A stretch of DNA of 64,000 nt from Nemertoderma westbladi (Eukaryota > Xenacoelomorpha > Nemertodermatida > Nemertodermatidae), in NCBI GenBank assembly GCA_032718475.1, contig JAUCBJ010008717.1:33105-97104 (forward strand), given 5' to 3'. Both the position numbers and the translations under genes were made by a program. A model generated the notes under the pieces. The model made no database searches. It was not told the DNA's origin and worked only from the letters and a program-made list of their open reading frames with translations. Shown here piece by piece: positions 29,501-40,263 of the stretch. Position 1 is the first letter of the stretch. The number at the start of each line of letters is the position of its first letter.

Positions 29501-31219
29501 TTACGTTATGGAGTCCCTAGATATTTGTCGGATTAGGGAAGTGGTCGTAGGAAGAGTATCTTGCCTTCCATAGTTTCCGGACAGTTTTTGGTCTCTTTCC
29601 CGTAAACATAAACGACTAGCTTGGCGATTAAGTTGTTGTGTTACTTTCTCCGCTCCCTTGGCCTGTCTAATCTCCGCCGGGGTAAGATAAGGAGGCCATT
29701 CTTCTTCTTCCTTACTTAAGAAGTCGGATCCACCTAACCAGCCTGGAGTATCTATCAGTTCTTGAGGAGTTGCTCCTCTGGAAGCGATGTCGGCTGGATT
29801 AATCGTCCCAAGGCAATGTCTCCATTGATCTACATTGGAGTTAATATCGTCATTATCTGAGGAGTATGGTGTTCCCTCAGTTGGATCGTCCACATCACTG
29901 CGCTCCACTTCCCATTCCTTTACTTGGTATACCTGTTGTTGAGGTAATCTCTCTTTGAGAGTTCTACGGGAAGGGCCAGTGAAGTACCAACCTACTCTAG
30001 TTCTTACCGCATAGGTTTGTAGTGGCTGCGGTTGAGCAGGCCGTTTCTCCAATGTCTCGAGCGCCTCATGCGCGTTTTGGCCGATGAGTATTTGCACTCC
30101 AGGATAATCTGTCTGGAATCGAGGTATCTTAAGATGTTGGATGCTCTCATCCTCGTCCCAATTATAAAGGTCTGCTTGGGTAGTAGCGAAGTTCTTTATA
30201 GCCACCATTTTTACTGACCTTATACTTTGCGCTCCTAATTTATCCTGGGGGGTGGACAACGCACCTACATAGTAATCTGCCGTTATGGTAGATTTCCAAA
30301 CCTGTATAATTCCGGACATATTCAACTTAGTTTGGAATTTGGGTTGTCCAGCAAAGATATCTTCGGCTAGTTCTTGCTCGATGAATGTTCCTGTGCTGCC
30401 GGAGTCAAGGAGGGCGTTCACTATGTAACTTTTGTTAGGACCGTGAACTCTTACCTGCACTACAGGAAATTCTCTGATTCCTACATTGGAAGTTGGAGTT
30501 TTCCAAGATGGTTGTTTGTCAAAAGTAGTTGGGGGAAACTCATTGGTGGTGTCTTTTTCGTAAGTAAGTGCTCGATACACCGCGGTATTGATTAGGTAAC
30601 AGGATTCGTTGGCGTCGGAGAATTCGTCAGTATAGAATCCTTCCATCTCAGATTCTTGATCAGTGTCATTTACATCACTGAATTGGACATGTAGTTCGGG
30701 CTCACTTACCTGACTCTGGTTGTTTCGTTCGAACTCACTGTGTAACAAGATGTGATGTTTCGCGCCACACTTTGCACACTTTACGTCGGAGTAACAGGTT
30801 CGCCGTTGGTGTCCTGATCTGAGGCAATTATAGCATAACCGCTTATTCCACAGGACTGTACGTCTGTCTACAAGGGATTTCTTTAGAAATTCAGCACACG
30901 CACTCAAACGGTGGGGCCCGTCGCACAGCGCACATTTTGGTTTGATGTTACTCACCTTACCTTGGGTAACGTTATGCACTCTCGTTCTTTCTTCGGGCTT
31001 TCTTCCGTGAATTCTCTTAGGAGACGTAGGAGGAGTTGTTGTTACCTGTTCTCTCCTGTCACTGGTTCGAGACTTGTATTTACTTACGTCTTTATAGGTC
31101 TTGTTGTCATAGTAAGATTTTGTTGTGTCTTTCCCGCTGTCCTCTTCTTGAGAAGCTTGGCTTTCGCCGTCGTCAGTATAACACACTGGTATTATCCTTC
31201 TCCTAGAAAGGTTTCTCAC
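29501..31219 (-). CDS. BEL/Pao zinc knuckles and retropepsin fused by deletion to RNase H/integrase remnant (572 codons)
   Basis: Three Cys/His clusters (CALCDGPHRLSAC, CYNCLRSGHQRRTC, CAKCGAKHH) precede an aspartic protease whose active site reads LLDSGSTGTF. The protein passes straight from the post-protease linker to DQWRHCLGTINPADIASRG, a motif from the end of RNase H, and then to the integrase N-terminal region. The whole RT has been removed without breaking the frame. The integrase catalytic core is absent. There is no ATG at the start (GTG 31219), because the frame would be reached from gag upstream. Protease may still be functional. Confidence 0.8.
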   Translation of the reverse strand: MRNLSRRRIIPVCYTDDGESQASQEEDSGKDTTKSYYDNKTYKDVSKYKSRTSDRREQVTTTPPTSPKRIHGRKPEERTRVHNVTQGKVSNIKPKCALCDGPHRLSACAEFLKKSLVDRRTVLWNKRLCYNCLRSGHQRRTCYSDVKCAKCGAKHHILLHSEFERNNQSQVSEPELHVQFSDVNDTDQESEMEGFYTDEFSDANESCYLINTAVYRALTYEKDTTNEFPPTTFDKQPSWKTPTSNVGIREFPVVQVRVHGPNKSYIVNALLDSGSTGTFIEQELAEDIFAGQPKFQTKLNMSGIIQVWKSTITADYYVGALSTPQDKLGAQSIRSVKMVAIKNFATTQADLYNWDEDESIQHLKIPRFQTDYPGVQILIGQNAHEALETLEKRPAQPQPLQTYAVRTRVGWYFTGPSRRTLKERLPQQQVYQVKEWEVERSDVDDPTEGTPYSSDNDDINSNVDQWRHCLGTINPADIASRGATPQELIDTPGWLGGSDFLSKEEEEWPPYLTPAEIRQAKGAEKVTQQLNRQASRLCLRERDQKLSGNYGRQDTLPTTTSLIRQISRDSIT

Positions 31220-31270
31220 TTACCTTATTTTCCGATGTTTTCTCTCTGGACTGCCTTATGAGTTGTAATT

Positions 31271-33652
31271 TTACTTCATATCTAAGAAGGACATGAGATC
31301 AGCCATGGTAGGGCTTCGTCGTTGTTGTTCATTCATGTACAACACTTTCTTGTCCCAGCGCGTACATACTCCACCCTTTGGTAAAGTAGAGACTACGGCT
31401 CCAATAACCATGGAACTCTGATATTCATGAGACTTACCTAACCAGTCCAATTGTCTACAGATTTCCTGAATTTCATCGGAAAACTCTATAATCCCGCTAC
31501 TAAGGAAGTGTCGGGGGGCTACTAATTTTGCATACAAATACTTAGCTATGTTATCCTTGTTACCATACCTGATGTTTAATGCATCCCATACTTGTCTTAA
31601 TCCTTCTGGATGTCCAATAAACTTTAACGCCATTAACTTGGGAGGTCCTTCCAAGCACTTGATGAGGAACCTAAGTTTCTCTCCATTAGATAGTACAGAG
31701 TTCTGTATGCTGTCTTTGTAGTATTCATTGAAGGGTAACCATTTCATCTCATCTCCATTGAATTTGACGATCTCTCCCACTTTGACCGCTTGGCGGGCTT
31801 CTGTTCTAGCCATCTGACGCGTAAAGCTTTCTTGGGCCATCGTGTTATTTAATATCGAATTATCGGTATATAAATTTCCCGGATTATTATCAGGTCTATA
31901 GGGAATATCATTAACAACAGGTTCATAATCACCCTTAATAGGGTTTGCTATAGGAGTTTCTACTTCACTAGCAGTATAGATGCGTGTAGGCTCCACACCT
32001 TGCGCATGTAATACTTCAGACCTAACAGGTTGACACAATGTTACAGGGGGTATTGGCATGCCCTTTTGGATATTGACTAATTTGTCGCGTTCTAGTGCGA
32101 TACTTTGCTGCACTTCCTGCAACTCTGCTCTACCTTCCCTCACTGTTCCCTTAAGCTGGTGGACAGTCTCCTGCATCTGTCCGAGCAGGAGGTTCATCCC
32201 CTGCCGTCCCTCCTCTACCCACTCAACCGCCGAAGCGGGAGTCGCCAACATTGTAGCGGGCTGACGCGGGACGACGGGAGACAAATCTTTGATTCCTCTC
32301 TCAATGCTCAGGACAGGGGTGTTTGCATGGACTGTTCCACCGGGTACAGGCAGTGTAGTACTGTGTAAAGGGAACTTAGAGTTAAGCTCTGGAAGTACAG
32401 GGGTCTCTAGCACAGGAGTGACTTTGGGAACGACAGGCCTAATTATTTCAGGCTCATCAACTATTGTAGGGAGTCTTGTGACCTGAATAATTTGTTCTGT
32501 GGGTTCTGTATTACCTAAGTCTGTGCTAGCTAGTTGTCTTCTGACAGCTGGGGGCAAATCAGGCAGTTTATGACGGTGAGATGTTTTTCTACGCCTGCTT
32601 AGACGAGATCTATTTCCTCCGCCTTCAGGATCGGTGGTCTCGCCTTCCTCCGATGATGTGTATCCCTGGCGTTTTGGAGTAGATCGTCTCATCCTCTGCA
32701 TTCGACTAGCAGTTAGATGTTTATTTATGTAGTCTTGCGTCTCTTGCAGATTTTCCAACTCCAGTTGGGTAGTCTCCTCAGACGCTCTCCGTTCTGCTTC
32801 TGCCACTGCCTTTGCCATTGCCGCTGCCGCCTTTCTTTCTGCTTCTGCTACCGCTGCCTTTCCTTTTGCTTCTACATCCGCTGCCTTTCTTTCTGCTTCT
32901 ACTTCTGCCGCCGCCTTTGCTGCTTCTGCTTCTGCCGCCTTTACTGCTGCTGCCTTTCGGTTCTCTATCTGTTTTTTCTTTATTTGTTCTTCTTGGACTC
33001 TAACGAGGCGGAGTTTTTCATCAAATTTAGCTTGTTCTGCAGCTAACATTTCCGCATCGATTGCGTCCAACACAAGCTTGGTTCCTTCACTATTAGGGCG
33101 AAGTCCAGACAGTCGTCTCCTCAACTCTTCGTCTCCTATGAATCGCTGATAGTCTGACAGATATATGTCAATGGCGTCTCTAGTTCGCAGCTTCTCTGCT
33201 GCCGTTAATTCGCTTTCCACTTCGCTTTCCACTTGAGAAGAAGTGGCGTCGGCTGATTCTTCATAGGTTGGCCGCTCATCATAAACCGTATCCGCCATCT
33301 TCGCTCCGCGTTCGGGTGTCCGCTCAGCAGTATCCGAACTACTGGAGCTATCGGGCCGCTGAGAACTAGGTTCTTGGCTAGGATGTTGCTGCGGTTTGAC
33401 AGCTGCTTCTTGATCCCGCTTGACTTGGGCCCAAGTGCCGATGATAGACCTACGCTGTTCTACTAGCCTAGGGTCTGACACTACTACTGTAGGGGTGGCC
33501 TTTCTTACAATAGTAGGTGACTTAGACTTGGATCTGGGATGTTCTATACTTTGATCTTGGTCACAGATCCTTTTAATACGCTGTCTAAGTCTAATACTCA
33601 TTCTAACACTTTCTAAGAGACTATCTGACAGTGATTGGGTTGCGTCTGACAT
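31271..33652 (-). CDS. BEL/Pao Gag-like polyprotein (793 aa)
   Basis: The N-terminal 200 residues are polar and disordered-looking. A long Ala/Glu/Lys coiled coil follows (about 200-300, with repeated AEAERKAA units). Then come a basic Arg/Ser-rich linker and a conserved C-terminal region from FNGDEMKWLPFNEYY to LKGPP/YGNKDNIAKYLYAKL, which is the DUF1759 domain of BEL/Pao Gag. The ATG at 33652 has a fair context. The frame ends at 31271, but the continuing protein pattern (YEVKLQLIRQSREKTS) is in another frame just downstream. A frameshift, natural or mutational, thus separates gag from the protease ORF. Confidence 0.85.
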   Translation of the reverse strand: MSDATQSLSDSLLESVRMSIRLRQRIKRICDQDQSIEHPRSKSKSPTIVRKATPTVVVSDPRLVEQRRSIIGTWAQVKRDQEAAVKPQQHPSQEPSSQRPDSSSSSDTAERTPERGAKMADTVYDERPTYEESADATSSQVESEVESELTAAEKLRTRDAIDIYLSDYQRFIGDEELRRRLSGLRPNSEGTKLVLDAIDAEMLAAEQAKFDEKLRLVRVQEEQIKKKQIENRKAAAVKAAEAEAAKAAAEVEAERKAADVEAKGKAAVAEAERKAAAAMAKAVAEAERRASEETTQLELENLQETQDYINKHLTASRMQRMRRSTPKRQGYTSSEEGETTDPEGGGNRSRLSRRRKTSHRHKLPDLPPAVRRQLASTDLGNTEPTEQIIQVTRLPTIVDEPEIIRPVVPKVTPVLETPVLPELNSKFPLHSTTLPVPGGTVHANTPVLSIERGIKDLSPVVPRQPATMLATPASAVEWVEEGRQGMNLLLGQMQETVHQLKGTVREGRAELQEVQQSIALERDKLVNIQKGMPIPPVTLCQPVRSEVLHAQGVEPTRIYTASEVETPIANPIKGDYEPVVNDIPYRPDNNPGNLYTDNSILNNTMAQESFTRQMARTEARQAVKVGEIVKFNGDEMKWLPFNEYYKDSIQNSVLSNGEKLRFLIKCLEGPPKLMALKFIGHPEGLRQVWDALNIRYGNKDNIAKYLYAKLVAPRHFLSSGIIEFSDEIQEICRQLDWLGKSHEYQSSMVIGAVVSTLPKGGVCTRWDKKVLYMNEQQRRSPTMADLMSFLDMK

Positions 33653-35028
33653 GTTTGTTTACACAGTTGAATGCCTACGGCTATAAATACAGTCAAAGTA
33701 AGTCTAGTAATTCAGTATCACCGTTAGCCTAACAATTAATTACCGATACTGCTACTCAGTGTAGCGTGATATATATATAATATATTAGAATACCGGTATG
33801 CTTATAGTATATATATAAGTATTATTACAGACTAGATTTGTCACAGAGTACCGGTATATAATTTTAGCACAAATATATATAAATATATAATAGGCCTATC
33901 GTGAATACCGGTATACAGCTGACACTTATAGTATATATAAGTATAATTATTACTAGAATTAATTACAGAATACCGGTATGATTTCAGCTCAAATTTATAG
34001 AAATAAATATAATAAGCCTATGGTAAATACCGGTATGTCAATTATTTTAGAATAATTGAATTTCTGAATATTTTAGGGTTACTTGGTTACTTTAACTTAC
34101 TTTGTTACCGTTATTTAAGCAGTAGTCCAACTGATATTGAGACCTAGTTGTTGTATGGCAGGCCTACTATTTATAAATCGTTTGAGTTGATTTATAATAT
34201 ATATATATACCCGTTTAAAAAGGGTTTTGTCAATATTTGAAATAAATGTTATTATTTCTGGGGAAGTCACTACACAGAAGCTGTGCGCTCTCAGTGAAGT
34301 GTTACCTATGGAACACTAAAACAGATAATTCTAATTTACCTAAGTTACTTAATACTACAAATTACTTACGATATGGTTGAGATTAAATCTCTAATTAAAC
34401 ACAACAAAAATATTACGTACGAATTTTTAGGGTAATTTTACAGGAAGTCTACAAACCAGCCTAACAAAGGGTTAGATTTTCTGGTTATTACAACGGACAG
34501 GGTACTACGGTATTTGAAATAATAAGTAGTAGTAAATATATTGCACTGTCCAGATAGGAAAATACCACCGCCTGACGACCTATAACCGTATCGCTATAGG
34601 TACTACGTTATGTATCACGGAGTGTTCCTACCTAGAAGTTAATTACCGCGGACTACCAGATCCAGCGTGCCTATTAACCACTTTACAACACAAATATACT
34701 GCCTACACACTAATTACCTCGGAAAGCACTGTACACTAAACCCTAAATTAGGTACAAGTACTAGTACAACAAATAATCAGTAGTTAAATATACTTGAACA
34801 GTTAAAAGAACCACGGCATCTGCTGGAGTGACCAGAGCACAAAGTCACCAGTCTTGTCCTACGCCAAGCAGCCCGTGTAGTACCGGGGTTAATTTAACTA
34901 TAACGGTATGTATAACAAACACAATTACTGTAGGAATAAACTTGGGGACATGAATGTTGCGAATAATCGCATAAACTCTGAATAATAAATATTACGCTAC
35001 CCGTACAGAATACTCAAACAAATACAAA

Positions 35029-35600
35029 CCAAAACGCTGGCAGACTACCACCAAGCCTAAATAAACTACTGTATGTGCAGATTCCAAAACGGTTAGTTAG
35101 TATGCGTTCTAACACGGTAGTACGACTTATTCTTTAAGAGGGGATTGACCTTACAGTTATGACTGCCCCAACTTACTAACTGGCACTTTATCAGACAAAC
35201 TCTACACAAGCAGCAATCTCTTCAGACCTAATAATAGCTAGACAACAATCCAGCCTACAAAATATCTGAGTAATAACTATTACGGTATCTGAACAGACCA
35301 CACAAACAAACACAAGCCAAAACGCTGGCAGAATACTGTCAAGCCTAAATAAACTACAGTATGTGCAGATTCCAAAATTGTTAGTTAGTATGCGTTCTAA
35401 CACGGTAGTACGACTTATTCTTTAAGAGGGGATTGACCTTACAGCAATGGCTGCCCCAACTTACTAACTGGCACTCTATCGGACAAACTCCACACACGCC
35501 GTAATCTCTCCAAACTCAACAACAATCCGACAACAGTCCGGCCTACAATTATCTGAACAATCTGAGCAGACTTACACGTCTTCAGCTCAATATTAACTTA
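35029..35600. repeat. Tandem repeat, period 288 bp, about two units
   Basis: CCAAAACGCTGGCAGA at 35029 and 35317. Each copy continues through GTATGTGCAGATTCCAAAA, TTCTTTAAGAGGGGATTGACC and CCCAACTTACTAACTGGCAC. The second copy is truncated. Confidence 0.85.
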
Positions 35601-35728
35601 CTAGGAAATAAAACTGACAGAAATAAGTAAACTATACAAAGGAATGAGGGGTGATCAATCCCTATTCCCCTGGCAGCCTACAATATACAATAGATCACAA
35701 TCGAAATAATACTAATGTACTTATACTG

Positions 35729-35858
35729 GAAGTACCGGTTAGGACAGTTGGGCCTACAGACCTACAGAAGTACCGGTTCTGACAGTTGGACCTACGGACC
35801 TACAGCAGTACCGGTTCTGGCAGTTGGGCCTACTGACCTACAGAAGTACCGGTTCAGG
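35729..35858. repeat. 45-bp tandem repeat, about three units
   Basis: Units contain AAGTACCGGTTCTGACAGTT, then GGnCCTACnGACCTACAG. They lie just inside the 5' LTR. Confidence 0.8.
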
Positions 35859-35920
35859 TTTACCGGTTGACCGGTACTTTCAACTTTATTGCTTACTGCA
35901 ATAAAGTCAATGACTGTTAT

Positions 35921-37152
35921 TGTACGCGCTTTTGAAGACCTTTAGCAGTTTAACCTGCCAAAATTTATATGTCTTTTGGTTTATCAATATACTTTAGAAG
36001 ATGACAAATATTTAATACCAATAAACACAACATTAGCAGAAGCCAGCCTAGTGCGCGTCCATTCACCCGCTGGATATTCCCGGGAGACTGGATTCTGAGG
36101 GCTTAGATTATTATTGCAGTGAAGCCTACTGTATTATTCGATTGATCGTTAATAAATAATTTCTGACTAATATTTATTCACTTTCGGGAAATATTAACAG
36201 TTCCTTTAGGACGTGGCGCTCTATCTAGGTAAACAGAGATATGACTTATACTAATCACAACGGTAAGTCGGTAAGGCTTATGATTCACGTATGAGGCGCA
36301 TTCTTTAGGAAATGCTTAGTTATCAGCCACAATCATGCACACTACCGGTAACACACAACACTGCTCACTAATTTGCCGACCGTCAATGAATTTTATCATA
36401 TATAAAGAGAATAGCAACGGACTCATGTAGGGCTTATCAAATAGCATTGAATTCAATACACACCACAATAATATAAGTCGCAATCGCTATATATATAACC
36501 CGCCTCTCTAACCTGTAGTGTATCAAGAAAATTGGGAAATTTGGGTTCTTTATAAATGTTCTCCAAATAATATTCAACCAAACAACAGCAAACTATTAAG
36601 ACGGTAGGTTAAGATATGATATGAACCGATATGTACAGTGATATGCACTGATATGGACCGATATGTGAGTTGTTATGAACCGATAACAGTCATACGCTCT
36701 ATAATCTTAAGCCTACTAATGTTTCTTTCTAGAGCCGTTGTTTCTGGCTTAGACAGCAATAACAACAAAGTATCAGTAAAAAACTGTAAGACTGAACACA
36801 CTCCTTATGATCGACCGAAAAGCTACACGTCGACAGGAAAAATCGCTCTGATTGGTTCAAGCCAAACAAAGAACCATGCGTCCAATGGCAGCTGTTAGAT
36901 GTCGTAATATGAATCATCACGGCTAAGCTATGAAAGGTATTTGTCGCATTGCAGGTTTTTTGTCTTACCATGTCCGCTAAAACACGTAGATAGCAGAATG
37001 ACTTTTATGTCCGTTAAAACACCTGTAACGGTACCTTGAGGGCGAGGGGAATATATATACAGTTAGAGAACCTTTTTAGAGTATTCCAGCGCCTGGGGGG
37101 AAACTGGATTGCGAAGCAAAGGGGCCAGTTATATCCCACAGAAGCTTTTACA
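35921..37152 (-). repeat. LTR of BEL/Pao element 1 (5' LTR)
   Basis: Same 1232-bp sequence as 25148-26379 at a constant offset of 10773. The target duplicate GTATT follows at 37153-37157. Confidence 0.95.
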
Positions 37153-37157
37153 GTATT

Positions 37158-38217
37158 AGAAGTTCCTGTTCCGCCCTAACTGAACTGAATAACTAGACTG
37201 AATGAATGACACGGTTACCGGTATCATGTATTGCACCGTTGGCCGTATTGCAATACTCAGTCGATGCTTGCCCCCCATTGGCTGATAACTTAATTGTCGC
37301 TCTCTCATCTCCCTGGGAGTGTTTCCCCTTGCTGCTGTTATTCCCTCTCTCTCAGAGGTGTAACCCCTGACCCCCATTGTGTGTGTCTCCTTTGGTGTTT
37401 CTTGTCCCCATTTTATTGGGGTGATACGAGGTTGATTGGCAATCAACCTCGTGTTCCCAATATTGCTTAAAGCTAACCTTTGTGTGGGGTGGTTAGCGGA
37501 ATTGATTCGCTAACACTCCCCCCCATGCTATCTTCCCGGTGAGAAGATAGCATCCACCTTTAGTGCGCTACAATTCCGCTGGATCCCGATCTAGCATCGG
37601 GTGTGGGGTGGAGTTATTTTTATTTTTATTTTTTTCCAGAGCCGGCTTTCCAGGCCGCTCCCTATGGGTATGATATCGCTACCCCGTCTTGGTACAACTC
37701 TACCTATTTTGTACCAAGACATCTGGCGTCCCGTGTTGGGCCGATCGTGCGCTTCTCTCACACAACTTTTGTTTCCCCAACACTTTCACCACTAACTCCC
37801 CTCCACTTTCATCCTAACTCTCGCATACTCTCGGACCTCCTCGTCCCTCACTCTGCCTCTTGCTTCTCCCCCCCACGCTTGAATTGCACCCACACTCTCT
37901 CCGCACTCCACATCCACACTCCATTACTCAACCCTTATCTCACCCATTCGTTTCTGACGAGTCTCACCCCCCTTTTGTGCCGTCGCACTCAAGAAGCATG
38001 ATGTCGTCCAATGTCTCGTCTGTAATACACAGTACCATAGTCAATTAGTCCCCAGTCCCAGTAGCTAATTGGAAAAAGGTTGTGCTCGACTACGGTACGT
38101 ACTTTATAATATATATATGTGAGTTACTTATATAATTATTATAAGGTTATCATTATCATATATTATATTATATGCTCGTCTACATAACGCGCCTCATTTT
38201 GCTGCATTTTGCATTTG
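37158..38217. other. Possible LTR end, primer-binding site and CT-rich leader of an older element
   Basis: No gene. Two hairpins: CGAGGTTGATT/AATCAACCTCG at 37427-37452, and GCTATCTTC/GAAGATAGC at about 37528-37552. The segment to about 37721 ends ...CCAAGACA, followed by TCTGGCGTCCCGTGTTGGGC, resembling a primer-binding region. Bases 37740-38000 are CT-rich leader-like sequence. A (TA)n tract lies near 38110. Confidence 0.35.
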
Positions 38218-38325
38218 ACTGCGATTTGCTAATGATTACAGTTTGACCTCTGTCTGACAGGTAGGACTTGAACCAGTCTATAGAACCTACACCCATCAGG
38301 CCTAACTTACCAAGCAGAATTTCAT
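38218..38325 (-). mobile_element. 108-bp scrap of the CR1-like LINE RT
   Basis: The reverse complement matches about 24435-24545 of the CR1-like LINE nearly base for base, from the ATGAAATTCTGCTTGGTAAG region to the AGCAAATCGCAGT region. Confidence 0.85.
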
Positions 38326-38544
38326 CTCTCTCGGCCTTTCTCCCCTGGCGACTTGTTCCAGTCGCTTCTCCCCAAATCTATCCACCTCCCTGTCTACTAG
38401 ATGCTAACTAATATTCTCGATTTTTATTTTATTTTGTGCTATTACCCTACCTACCTTTCTGGCTACTATTTCTATGGTATATTGTGCTCTCTTATCTCTT
38501 ACTATATACTATATTCTATACATATCCTCCTGCCACTAATTCTT
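38326..38544. other. Unassigned AT-rich sequence
   Basis: No gene or recognised repeat. It becomes CTA/ACT-rich toward the satellite on its right. Confidence 0.4.
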
Positions 38545-39110
38545 ACTACTAACGGTACTCTATGTACCCTCTTACTAAGTAATTCTACAACTAACTACTA
38601 CTCGTACTAACTAGGTACTACGTACCCTCTTACTAACCTCTAACTCCCACTAACTCTTACTAACCGGTACTACGTACCCTCTTACTAACCTCTAACTCCC
38701 ATTGACTAATCGGTACTACGTACCCTCTTACTAGCCTCTAACTCTCCTAACTAACGGTACTACATACCCTCTTACTACTTCTAACTCTCCCAACTAACGG
38801 TACTACGTACCCTCTTACTACTTCTAACTCTCCCAACTAACGGTACTACGTACCCTCTTACTACTTCTAACTCTCCCAACTAACGGTACTACGTACCCTC
38901 TTACTACTTCTAACTCTCCCAACTAACGGTACTACGTACCCTCTTACTACTTAACTCTTACTATCTAATTAGCGGTACTGCGTACCCTCTTACTACTTAA
39001 CTAACTAACTAGCGGTACTACGTATCCTCTTACTACTTAACTCTTACTATCTAATTGGCGGTACTACGTACCCTCTTACCACTAACTCTTACTATCTAAC
39101 TACTATATCT
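38545..39110. repeat. 43-bp-class tandem satellite
   Basis: About eleven units built on ACGGTACTACGTACCCTCTT then ACTACTTCTAACTCTCCCAACTA, best conserved at 38760-38950 (43-bp period). Each holds the inverted repeat GGTAC-TAC-GTACC. It probably lies within the LTR of BEL/Pao element 2. Confidence 0.85.
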
Positions 39111-39239
39111 GCCTACTTGCTGCGTACCTATTATGTACTATTATTTTTTTTATTTTTATTTATTTATGTGTGGGAAGGGCGTCTTGCCCTCAATCCCACC
39201 CCCCCTCAGTCCAAACTTGGACTACTAAACTCTACACAA

Positions 39240-39518
39240 CTATGGTGCTCCCTCTAATAGGCAGCACTTCCCTACAGCCCTCCTGTAGGTCTTCCTATCT
39301 TTCGCTCCTATCTTGCCACCTATCCACACTTCTACCGATCGGACTCTTCCGTCCTCATTGGAGTAAGTGCCTACAACTCTCGCCAACCACCACTGGTTGT
39401 TGATGATGGTATCGTCCGTGACGATCACCAGATCACCCTCCTTTAACTCTCTGTTTGTATTTCTCCACTTGCTTCTCCTATGAAGCGGGGTAGATATTCC
39501 TCGACCCACCTCCTCCAA
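39240..39518 (-). pseudogene. Integrase C-terminal (DUF5641-like) domain of BEL/Pao 2
   Basis: RSKWRNTNRELKEGDLVIV, then WWLARVVGTYSNEDGRVRSVEV, is the common C-terminal domain of BEL/Pao integrases, thought to contact DNA. It is in a different frame from the core immediately upstream and overlaps it by about 75 bases, so one frameshift separates them. Confidence 0.85.
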
Positions 39519-40259
39519 TATTCCGCGCTTATCGCCTTAGCGACTTTCCAACTCTGGCGGGAGTGTATGTCATCTGGGTCTACACCCCGCATGTCAATGG
39601 TTGCTGGCCTTTCCATCAGAAAATGGCTGGGCGTCAGCACGTCTAATGACTCAGGGTCATCATTTTCTGGATATAGCGGCCTGCTATTAATGATGCCCTC
39701 ACACTTTGCTAGTACCGTCCTCAGTACGTCTTCCGTAACCATGTGGGTGTTCATTAACTTCGTCATCAGACGCTTCGAACTACCCACGAGTCTCTTGACG
39801 CATCCTAGGGTATGCGGAGCATACGGCGTCCTCCTCTCCCACTTCACTTGTCGTCTTCTCATGGCTGCCCTGACTTCCTCCCCTTCCAGGATATCTAAGG
39901 CCTCTGCCATCTCGTTTTCCGCCCCCACAAAGTTGGTCCCGTTGTCGGAGTATATTACTGCGATCGTCCCACCTTTGCGGTCTCTAAACCTTTCTAGGGC
40001 ATTAATGAATGCCGATGTGGTTGCATCTTGGGCGAGTTCTATCCCTACCACCCTCGTGTTGTTACATACGAAGATAATACCGTAGCGTTTCTCCGTGTGC
40101 CGCATCACCTTAATCTTTATCGGACCGAACATGTCCACACCGCAATGCGTAAATGGCGGGTCGTGCTGTCTCACCCTACTGGCCGGTAGTGGCGCCATCT
40201 CCTGTATAGCTCGCTCCTTCTTAGCTCGTCGGCAGGTCTGGCACTGCCCCACTATCGCC
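39443..40259 (-). pseudogene. Integrase core of BEL/Pao 2 with catalytic Glu replaced
   Basis: CQTCRRAKKERA completes the N-terminal zinc domain. The rve core shows HCGVDMFGPI (first Asp) and IYSDNGTNF (second Asp). The third residue falls in HTLGCVKRLVGSSKR, where the family has WERLVGSVKR, so the catalytic Glu is now Lys (codon AAG). The core would be inactive even without the other breaks. The N-terminal part of the zinc domain lies at 41827-42112, beyond a TTAA insertion. Confidence 0.85.
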
Positions 40260-40263
40260 TTAA

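Larger units (their letters stand above)
33653..35920. other. Leader region of BEL/Pao element 1
   Basis: 2.27 kb between the 5' LTR and gag, with no ORF. It is rich in ATACCGGTAT words (33780-34040), and holds the 288-bp and 45-bp tandem repeats listed separately. I could not identify a convincing tRNA primer-binding site next to the LTR at 35920. Confidence 0.6.
25148..37152 (-). mobile_element. BEL/Pao LTR retrotransposon 1, recent, RT-deleted
   Basis: The LTRs at 25148-26379 and 35921-37152 are both 1232 bp, start TG and end CA, and look identical by eye. The 5-bp target duplication GTATT lies at 25143-25147 and 37153-37157. The minus strand runs: 5' LTR, 2.3-kb leader, gag, protease with residual RNase H/integrase, an unexplained zinc-knuckle region, a polypurine-like GGGAGCGG at about 26387, then the 3' LTR. 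RT, most of RNase H and the integrase core are missing, so it must have moved with enzymes from a relative. Confidence 0.92.

Noticed and set aside
32717-33046. Cys-rich ORFs opposite the BEL/Pao 1 gag
   Set aside because: Antisense of the Ala/Glu coiled-coil codons; low complexity.
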